Part shown: one piece after another, positions 1-5,576 of the stretch
How positions within the stretch are numbered: the stretch's first letter is position 1
How the letters are laid out: every line of letters begins with the position of its first letter
Source: Amoebophilaceae bacterium
Lineage (GTDB): Bacteria > Bacteroidota > Bacteroidia > Cytophagales > Amoebophilaceae
Direction: 5' to 3'
Assembly: GCA_025455725.1 (NCBI GenBank)
Contig: JALOLY010000035.1
Coordinates: forward strand, 1 to 9,687
Length of the DNA: 9,687 bases
The notes under the pieces: model-generated
What the model was told of the DNA's origin: nothing
Database searches by the model: none
What the model saw: only the letters and a program-made list of their open reading frames with translations
Position numbers and translations under genes: made by a program

Positions 1-1
1 T

Positions 2-958
2 TACCGACCGAAAAAGGGTTCTTTCTGGAATGATTGCATATCATCTGGCTTACGAGGTTGCATTCTTATTGAATTGGCCCTTCATGGTCGGATTGAACTA
101 GAAAAAAATGGTATGCGACGTCGCCCTCTGCTGGAGAGAAAAGTAGTTTGCAAGTCTGACAGCCCAACTGGAGATATTCTGCTGGATGAGGCCTCTGTGA
201 CCGGGACCGCTAACCTCATCATGGCTGCTAGTCTGGCTCAGGGTACTACAACACTGTATAATGCTGCCTGTGAGCCTTACATTCAGCAACTGTGCAAAAT
301 GCTGGTAAACATGGGGGCTAAGATAGGAGGTATTGGCTCTAACCTGCTCACCATTCACGGTGTTCGGGAGTTGCGAGGCACTACCCATACTCTGCTTCCT
401 GATATGATTGAGATTGGGACTATTAAAAATGTTTGTGTTGGGCAGCTGGGTCCTATTCCAGAAGGATTCAAAAAGTTAGGCATTCAACTAGACATTGAAC
501 ATGATGACATTATCATGCGTCCCCAGGAACATTATGAGATAAAAAAAGATCTGAACGGATCATTACCCACTATTACCGATGCGGCTTGGCCAGGCTTCCC
601 CACAGATCTGGTGAGCATTATGATCGTGGTAGCTATCCAAGCCAAGGGTACTATACTCATTCACCAAAAAATGTTTGAGAGCCGGTTGTTTTTTGTGGAC
701 AAACTTATTGAAATGGGTGCCCAGCTTGTTCTGTGCGATCCACACCGGGCCAGTGTGACAGGACTCAATCGTTCTTACCCGCTCAGAGGCATACAGATGA
801 CTTCCCCTGACATTAGAGCCGGGATTTCCCTCCTGATTGCCGCCCTTTCTGCAACAGGTACGAGTGTCATCGACAATATCGAACAAATTGATCGAGGTTA
901 TGAAATGATCGACACAAGGCTTAGGGCCTTGGGAGCATCGATTGAAAGAACCAGCTAA
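2..958 (+). CDS. murA: Broken MurA (C-terminal half) fused in frame to a GOLPH3-like N-terminal fragment; 5' end outside window
   Basis: MurA (UDP-N-acetylglucosamine 1-carboxyvinyltransferase) makes the first committed step of peptidoglycan synthesis in the cytosol. From about base 194 the protein is MurA of Bacteroidota type: SVTGTAN, NAACEPYIQQLCKM, GSNLLTIHGV, FPTD (Asp at 605-607, equivalent of E. coli D305), FESRLFFVDKLIEMGA, SPDIRAG and EQIDRGYEMID. The first ~160 residues of a normal ~420-435-aa MurA, carrying the catalytic Cys115 and Lys22 equivalents, are absent. The open frame instead continues upstream into GOLPH3-like sequence and reaches the window edge without a stop. A TTG at 74 gives a 294-aa product but lies inside the GOLPH3-like part and is probably not a real start. 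About 12-13 residues normally following LPDMIE-GT are also missing near 416-424. I infer a non-functional remnant. Identity of the MurA part is very secure; whether the fusion is real is not. Confidence 0.85.
   Translation, partial: YRPKKGSFWNDCISSGLRGCILIELALHGRIELEKNGMRRRPLLERKVVCKSDSPTGDILLDEASVTGTANLIMAASLAQGTTTLYNAACEPYIQQLCKMLVNMGAKIGGIGSNLLTIHGVRELRGTTHTLLPDMIEIGTIKNVCVGQLGPIPEGFKKLGIQLDIEHDDIIMRPQEHYEIKKDLNGSLPTITDAAWPGFPTDLVSIMIVVAIQAKGTILIHQKMFESRLFFVDKLIEMGAQLVLCDPHRASVTGLNRSYPLRGIQMTSPDIRAGISLLIAALSATGTSVIDNIEQIDRGYEMIDTRLRALGASIERTS
20..193 (+). other. Eukaryotic GOLPH3 (GPP34 domain)-like coding fragment
   Basis: Translated in the murA frame, bases 20-193 read SFWNDCISSGLRGC, then LIELALHGRIELE, then NGMRRR, then KSDSPTGDILLDEA. 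From memory this is nearly colinear with residues ~79-136 of animal GOLPH3, a Golgi protein that binds phosphatidylinositol 4-phosphate. The Trp (26-28) and Arg (53-55) equivalents of human W81 and R90 in the lipid pocket are present. Bacterial GPP34 proteins (mostly actinobacterial) are far more divergent, so a eukaryotic source is likely. The match stops at LLDEA, where MurA begins. Upstream of SFWND this frame no longer matches; another frame shows TDRK, faintly like the DREG that normally precedes, which hints at a small indel or an exon edge. The fragment is about a fifth of GOLPH3 and cannot form the whole domain. Confidence 0.82.
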
Positions 959-978
959 CATCCGCCCTGTACTCGTAC

Positions 979-1013
979 AAAAGAATACGTGGTAATTACC
1001 ATCATTCTTTTTT
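979..1013 (+). terminator. Hairpin plus T-run after murA remnant
   Basis: AAAAGAAT (979-986) pairs with ATTCTTTT (1004-1011) around a perfect palindrome TGGTAATTACCA (990-1001), and the descending arm runs into six T residues (1008-1013). It starts 20 bases after the murA stop. The stem is AT-rich with small unpaired bulges (ACG against TC), so it may be a modest intrinsic terminator separating murA from dnaA. Confidence 0.55.
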
Positions 1014-1140
1014 AAAGTCGGGTTGGTGCGGCTAAATTGGGGCATCTCGGCATTGTGCAGCTTGAATCGGACAAATTAGCAGGACCTATTGTACTCCCTT
1101 GTGGGCTTAGTACCACCAACGATCGAAGAGCCTAGAAACC

Positions 1141-2574
1141 ATGCGTAGTGACTGTCAGGCAGTTTGGGAAGATTGTCTTCAATTTATTCAAGGGCAAGTC
1201 AACGAGCAAAGCTTCAAAACATGGTTCAAACCCATTGAGCCTAAGAAGTTAGAGAACAACACGTTGACGATCCAGGTACCTAGTCAATTCTTCTATGAAT
1301 GGCTTGAGGAGCACTATCTATCGTTGCTACAACAAGTCATCCATAGAACACTGGGCCCCCAGGGAAAGTTAGAGTACTCTATCATTGTTGACCAGGGAAA
1401 TACCCAACACAAGCCCTTCACCATTAAATTACCACTGCATCCTTCTAGCTATGTCCAACAATATCAGCCCAACCAGTCTGTTGCCGGGCATGGTTTCAAG
1501 AATCCATTTACACTCAAAAATATCGGAGGAGCTGGACAAGCGTCTTACCTCAATCCCAATTACACCTTTGATGCTTTTATAGAGGGTTCCTGTAATCAAT
1601 TGGCAAAATCCGCTGCTCAGGCTATTGCCAAAAAACCTGGAGGCACTTCTTTCAATCCTTTTATGATTTATGGAGGCGTGGGATTGGGAAAAACACATGT
1701 TGTACAGGCCCTGGGCAATGAAATTAAGACTTTGCTTACCAAAAAATTTGTTCTGTATGTCACCTCAGAGCAGTTTACCGCACAGTTTATAGAGGCACTA
1801 CGTAATAATAGCATTCAAGACTTCTCCCACTTTTACTTACAAGCTGACCTACTCATCATTGATGATGTGCAGTTTCTGTCGGGTAAGGAAAAAACACAGG
1901 AAATTTTCTTTCATATCTTCAACCACCTGCACCAAGCAGGCAAGCAGATTGTTATGACTAGCGATTGCCCCCCCCGCGAACTCAAGGGTCTCCAAGACCG
2001 ACTACTCTCAAGATTTAAGTGGGGCCTAACTGCTGATCTGCAGCAGCCTGATTTCGAGACCAGAGTAGCCATTATTCAGAGTAAAATGGAGAAAGATGGT
2101 ATCAGCATGGCAGACGAGTTGGTACAATATGTTGCGCATAGTGTAGATACCAACATTAGAGAACTAGAAGGCGTACTGATTTCCCTGATTGCCCATGCTT
2201 CTTTGAATAGAGCAGAAATAAATCTGGAGCTTGCTAAACAAGTACTAAAAAATATTGTACAGGAGATCCATACTGAAGTTGGTATGGACTACATCCAAAA
2301 GACTGTTGCTGCCCATTACAACATTTCGCTAGAAAACCTGAAAAGTAAATCCAGGAAAAGAGAGTTTGTGACTGCGAGACAAGTAGCCATGTTTTTTGCC
2401 AAAAAGTACACCAACCATTCTCTCAAGTCGATTGGCTATTACTTCGGCGGCAGAGACCACAGCACAGTGATTCATGCGTTGCAAGCGGTCAATGATATGA
2501 TCGATACGGAGCCGCATTTTAAGCTATCGTTTGAAGACCTCCAACGAAAAATAAAATTCAAAGTACCTCTATAA
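1141..2574 (+). CDS. dnaA: Chromosomal replication initiator DnaA
   Basis: DnaA is the AAA+ ATPase that binds DnaA boxes and opens the replication origin. At 477 aa it is full length with all four domains. Domain I (about 1-75) includes VNEQSFKTWF and the PSQFFYEWLEEHY stretch typical of Bacteroidota. A short linker follows (about 80-130). The AAA+ core has Walker A GGVGLGKTH (178-186), Walker B LLIIDD (237-242) and the box VII segment LLSRFKWGL with R287 and R291 as candidate arginine-finger residues. Domain IV ends with the DNA-binding signature GGRDHSTV (436-443). The ATG at 1141 gives the family-typical N terminus; no clear Shine-Dalgarno precedes it, which is usual for this phylum. It stands alone between two hairpin-containing gaps. 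I see no cluster of DnaA boxes in either flanking gap, so the origin is not demonstrably here. Nothing in the sequence suggests loss of function. Confidence 0.98.
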   Translation: MRSDCQAVWEDCLQFIQGQVNEQSFKTWFKPIEPKKLENNTLTIQVPSQFFYEWLEEHYLSLLQQVIHRTLGPQGKLEYSIIVDQGNTQHKPFTIKLPLHPSSYVQQYQPNQSVAGHGFKNPFTLKNIGGAGQASYLNPNYTFDAFIEGSCNQLAKSAAQAIAKKPGGTSFNPFMIYGGVGLGKTHVVQALGNEIKTLLTKKFVLYVTSEQFTAQFIEALRNNSIQDFSHFYLQADLLIIDDVQFLSGKEKTQEIFFHIFNHLHQAGKQIVMTSDCPPRELKGLQDRLLSRFKWGLTADLQQPDFETRVAIIQSKMEKDGISMADELVQYVAHSVDTNIRELEGVLISLIAHASLNRAEINLELAKQVLKNIVQEIHTEVGMDYIQKTVAAHYNISLENLKSKSRKREFVTARQVAMFFAKKYTNHSLKSIGYYFGGRDHSTVIHALQAVNDMIDTEPHFKLSFEDLQRKIKFKVPL

Positions 2575-2608
2575 GCATTAATTTGTGTGCTCGCTCCTCG
2601 ATAAATAA

Positions 2609-2636
2609 GACAATAAGTTGTCGTCCTCGTTTTTTT
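2609..2636 (+). terminator. Weak hairpin and T7 run after dnaA
   Basis: GACAA (2609-2613) and TTGTC (2618-2622) form a 5-bp stem with a TAAG loop, followed after seven bases by seven T residues (2630-2636). The hairpin is flanked by direct copies of TCCTCG (2595-2600 and 2624-2629). The stem is short and not adjacent to the T-run, so this is only a possible dnaA terminator. Confidence 0.3.
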
Positions 2637-2653
2637 GGTCCTTATTAAATCCC

Positions 2654-2688
2654 TAGCTTCGCCCTGTTTATTGTTCAGGAGAAAGCTA
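2654..2688 (+). promoter_or_regulatory. Nested inverted repeat in the malic enzyme leader
   Basis: TAGCTT (2654-2659) pairs with AAGCTA (2683-2688), and inside it CCTG (2663-2666) pairs with CAGG (2676-2679). The two stems are separated by a symmetric three-base internal loop and capped by a nine-base loop. The structure ends 13 bases before the maeB ATG and holds the only purine-rich AGGAGA (2677-2682) in the leader in its 3' arm. It could be an RNA leader element or a protein operator; no known class is recognised. Confidence 0.35.
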
Positions 2689-2701
2689 AACCAACACGAC
2701 C

Positions 2702-3976
2702 ATGAGCACGCCAAGAGACAAACAAGCCGCACTGTATTATCATCAACGAGCACCGGCAGGCAAGGTGGGTATCTGTCCTACCAAACCACTGCAAACGCAA
2801 GAAGATCTGGCTTTGGCATACTCGCCGGGAGTGGCGGAACCCTGCAGGGCTATCACCGAGGATCGACGAAAGGTTTTTGACTATACGGCCAAAGGCAATC
2901 TTGTGGCTGTGATCTCTAATGGTACAGCTGTTTTAGGGCTTGGTAACATCGGCCCTGAGGCATCTAAGCCCGTCATGGAGGGTAAGGCAGTCCTTTTCAA
3001 AAAATTGGCAGGTATTGATGCCTTTGACATTGAACTAGACGCAACAGATCCGGCAGCCGTCATACAAATTGTAAAAGCCCTAGCCCCCACTTTTGGTGGC
3101 ATTAATCTAGAAGATATCAAGGCCCCCGAGTGCTTCCAGATAGAAGAAGCCCTTAAGGCTCAGCTATCTATTCCTATCATGCATGACGACCAGCATGGCA
3201 CAGCCATTATATCAGCTGCAGCCTTACTCAACGCGCTAGAAGTGGCCCAAAAAGACATAGCGCATATTCAGCTCGTTGTCAACGGTGCAGGAGCTGGTGC
3301 CATCGCTTGCACCCGATTGTACCTAGCTCTGGGTGTCAAGAAAGAAAACATCGTCATGTGTGATAGCAGAGGGGTCATTCGCAAGGACCGCACAGACATT
3401 AATGCGTACAAGGCAGCGTTTGCTACAGATCGCCCACTGTACACTTTAACCGAGGCGCTCAAAGGAGCCGATGTGTTCTTAGGCCTTTCTGTAGCCGATC
3501 TCGTAACGCCAGCCCACCTGAAGTCTATGGCCGAAGACCCCATCGTCTTCGCTCTGGCCAATCCAGATCCGGAAATACCCTATGACGTGGCTATGGCTGT
3601 ACGAGGTGACCTCATGATGGCAACAGGTAGGTCTGACTATCCCAACCAAGTGAACAATTTTTTAGGGTTTCCTTACATCTTCCGCGGTGCGTTGGATGTG
3701 CGTGCCACTGACATTAACGAGGCCATGAAACTAGCTGCTGTCAAGGCCATTGCCGCGCTGGCCAAGGAATCTGTGCCTGCAACTATTGAGGCCGCTTATG
3801 GCCATGTGCACTTAACTTTTGGTAAAGATTACCTGCTCCCTAAACCCATGGACCTACGGCTGCTTACTACCGTTTCTACCGCTGTTGCCAAGGCAGCTAT
3901 GGAATCGGGAGTGGCGCAGGTTCCTATTGAGGATTGGGATGCGTATCATGTTGCACTACAGCAGCGCGTCAGCTAG
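2702..3976 (+). CDS. maeB: Malic enzyme, short form (oxaloacetate-decarboxylating)
   Basis: Malic enzyme oxidatively decarboxylates malate to pyruvate and CO2 with NAD(P)+ in the cytosol. The 424-aa protein carries AYSPGVAEPC with the catalytic Tyr at 40, the conserved GKAVLFKKLAG segment with Lys95, the divalent-metal ligands in NLEDIKAPE (E137, D138) and DDQHGTA (D162/D163), and the dinucleotide-binding loop NGAGAGA (194-200). MaeB proteins of most Proteobacteria and Bacteroidota run to about 750-770 aa because a phosphotransacetylase-like regulatory domain follows the catalytic part. Here the protein stops right after the catalytic domain, as in the ~410-aa enzymes of Gram-positive bacteria, and the downstream DNA is rlmD, so no detached domain follows. 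The cofactor (NAD or NADP) cannot be decided by eye. It is probably co-transcribed with rlmD 18 bases downstream. In a reduced symbiont it could supply pyruvate and reducing power from host dicarboxylates (inference). Confidence 0.93.
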   Translation: MSTPRDKQAALYYHQRAPAGKVGICPTKPLQTQEDLALAYSPGVAEPCRAITEDRRKVFDYTAKGNLVAVISNGTAVLGLGNIGPEASKPVMEGKAVLFKKLAGIDAFDIELDATDPAAVIQIVKALAPTFGGINLEDIKAPECFQIEEALKAQLSIPIMHDDQHGTAIISAAALLNALEVAQKDIAHIQLVVNGAGAGAIACTRLYLALGVKKENIVMCDSRGVIRKDRTDINAYKAAFATDRPLYTLTEALKGADVFLGLSVADLVTPAHLKSMAEDPIVFALANPDPEIPYDVAMAVRGDLMMATGRSDYPNQVNNFLGFPYIFRGALDVRATDINEAMKLAAVKAIAALAKESVPATIEAAYGHVHLTFGKDYLLPKPMDLRLLTTVSTAVAKAAMESGVAQVPIEDWDAYHVALQQRVS

Positions 3977-3994
3977 TTTACAACGTACTTTTTC

Positions 3995-5401
3995 ATGGCC
4001 ATTCGTAGCGTCAAAGAAATATTAGCTCGGGTCGTCATCGGAGATATGGTCGAGCAAGGTCGGTGTATAGCTCGCGCAGGCGATCTTGTGCTTTTTGTGT
4101 CACAAGTGGCCCCTGGTGATGTAGCCGATCTTAAGATTGTTAGTAAAAAAAAGGGTTACGCAGAAGCCATTCCGGTTTATATTCATAGCACTAGCCACAA
4201 ACGTGTACAACCCTTTTGCCAACACTTTGGAGTATGTGGGGGGTGTCAATGGCAGCATGTGAGTTACACCGAACAATTAGCAGCCAAGGAACGGCTGGTC
4301 CTAGAGAAACTAGTCCACATAGGTCGTCTCCGGAACCCTCACGTGGCTCCTATTCTGGCTGCCGAACACACAGTGTACTACCGCAACAAGCTAGAGTTTA
4401 CCTTTTCTACTCGACGCTGGCTGTCAGAAGCTGAAATCAAGGAGCCCATGCAGTTTGACCGGAGTGCATTGGGCTTTCATCGGCCTGGCTATTTTGATAA
4501 GGTAGTAAAGGTGACACACTGTTATCTTCAACCAGAACCTTCTAATACCATTCGGAACACACTAGCACAATTTGCTCAAGCACATGCTTTGAGTTTTTAT
4601 GACTTGCGCCAACACAGTGGACTTCTTCGGAACCTCATTATTCGTACGACCACAACCGGAGAGGTAATGGCGATTGTCCAGTTTGGACAGGCCGCGGCAG
4701 ACGATATCGAACAAGTGATGCATTACCTGAAAACTCAATTTCCCCAGCTCACCTCTCTGCAGTATGTGGTGAATACTAAAAAAAACGAAACTTTTTATGA
4801 CTTACCGGTACATTTGTACCACGGGCAGGCTTTTATCACAGAGCAACTCGGTGGCTTACAGTTTCGGATTGGCCCTCGATCATTTTTCCAGACCAACACT
4901 GTACAAGCCCAAGTGCTTTACAAGAAAATATGGGAGTTAGCCTGCCTACAACACGATGAGATTCTTTATGATCTTTATACAGGTGTAGGCTCTATTGCTA
5001 TTTTCTTGGCGCAGTACGCCAAGCACGTCGTGGGCATTGATGTCACTGAAGCTTCCATTATTGATGCCCAGGTTAATGCTAGACTCAACGGTGTATTCAA
5101 CACAACATTTGTAGCGGGAGAGGTGGAGCAGTTGCTTGATGCGCAGTTTTTTTCCACTCACGGCAAGCCTCATGTCGTCGTCACGGATCCACCGCGTGCG
5201 GGCATGCACCCCCAAGTCATTAAGCAACTTTTGCGCATTGCACCAGAGAGAATTATTTATGTAAGTTGCAATCCCGCTACACAGGCCAGAGATGTTGCAC
5301 TGTTGAGCGAGCAGTACCAGCTGGTTACTGCGCAGCCCATAGATATGTTTCCGCACACGAGTCATGTGGAGAATGTAGTGCTGCTGACCAGGAATTCATG
5401 A
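3995..5401 (+). CDS. rlmD: 23S rRNA (uracil-C5)-methyltransferase, RlmD/RumA family
   Basis: Members of this family use S-adenosylmethionine to methylate C5 of a uridine in 23S rRNA (U1939 in E. coli). The 468-aa protein opens with a TRAM-like beta domain (about 10-60, VEQGRCIARAGDLVLFVSQVAPGD). The four iron-sulfur ligands follow: C75, C81 and C84 in CQHFGVCGGC, and C176 in THCYLQ. The C-terminal Rossmann domain has FFQTN (297-301), the SAM loop LYDLYTGVGSIAIF, DPPRAG (D398) and the catalytic nucleophile in VSCNPAT (C425). All expected catalytic residues are present and the length is normal. The ATG at 3995 lies 18 bases after the malic enzyme stop, suggesting one transcript. Assignment to RlmD rather than RlmC or TrmA is by family resemblance and cluster pattern; in Bacteroidota these paralogues are hard to tell apart by eye. 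Confidence 0.93.
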   Translation: MAIRSVKEILARVVIGDMVEQGRCIARAGDLVLFVSQVAPGDVADLKIVSKKKGYAEAIPVYIHSTSHKRVQPFCQHFGVCGGCQWQHVSYTEQLAAKERLVLEKLVHIGRLRNPHVAPILAAEHTVYYRNKLEFTFSTRRWLSEAEIKEPMQFDRSALGFHRPGYFDKVVKVTHCYLQPEPSNTIRNTLAQFAQAHALSFYDLRQHSGLLRNLIIRTTTTGEVMAIVQFGQAAADDIEQVMHYLKTQFPQLTSLQYVVNTKKNETFYDLPVHLYHGQAFITEQLGGLQFRIGPRSFFQTNTVQAQVLYKKIWELACLQHDEILYDLYTGVGSIAIFLAQYAKHVVGIDVTEASIIDAQVNARLNGVFNTTFVAGEVEQLLDAQFFSTHGKPHVVVTDPPRAGMHPQVIKQLLRIAPERIIYVSCNPATQARDVALLSEQYQLVTAQPIDMFPHTSHVENVVLLTRNS

Positions 5402-5410
5402 CGGATTGAA

Positions 5411-5443
5411 TAGGCTTGTAACTTACAAGAGGTAAATAGCCTA
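5411..5443. repeat. Nested palindrome between rlmD and the RING-like lipoprotein gene
   Basis: CTTGTAA (5415-5421) and TTACAAG (5423-5429) form a perfect 7-bp inverted repeat with a single central base. An outer pair, TAGGCT (5411-5416) and AGCCTA (5438-5443), overlaps its left arm, so the two pairings compete. It begins 10 bases after the rlmD stop. No T-run follows, so it is either a weak terminator or a protein-binding site for the downstream gene. Confidence 0.4.
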
Positions 5444-5576
5444 AGGTTGTGCATGAGAATACCAGGCCATGGACAACTCAACCAGGGAAGGCTTTGGGCA
5501 GTCGCATAAGTTGTCCGTGTCTAGACTCGCGTGCATTGCTTGGAATGTAGTTGAGGTAGAAAAAGAAAAGATTATT

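Noticed and set aside
74..958. A separate complete gene starting with TTG at 74
   Set aside because: The TTG lies inside the GOLPH3-like stretch; the same frame is open to the window edge, and the homology crosses base 74 without a break.
563..1045. Minus-strand ORFs opposite murA, dnaA, maeB, rlmD and recQ
   Set aside because: All lie antisense to genes with strong homology and their translations show no family features.
5469..5576. N-terminal extension of the RING-like protein from ATG 5469
   Set aside because: It would bury the lipoprotein signal 36 residues into the protein and shows no conserved feature; kept only as an alternative.
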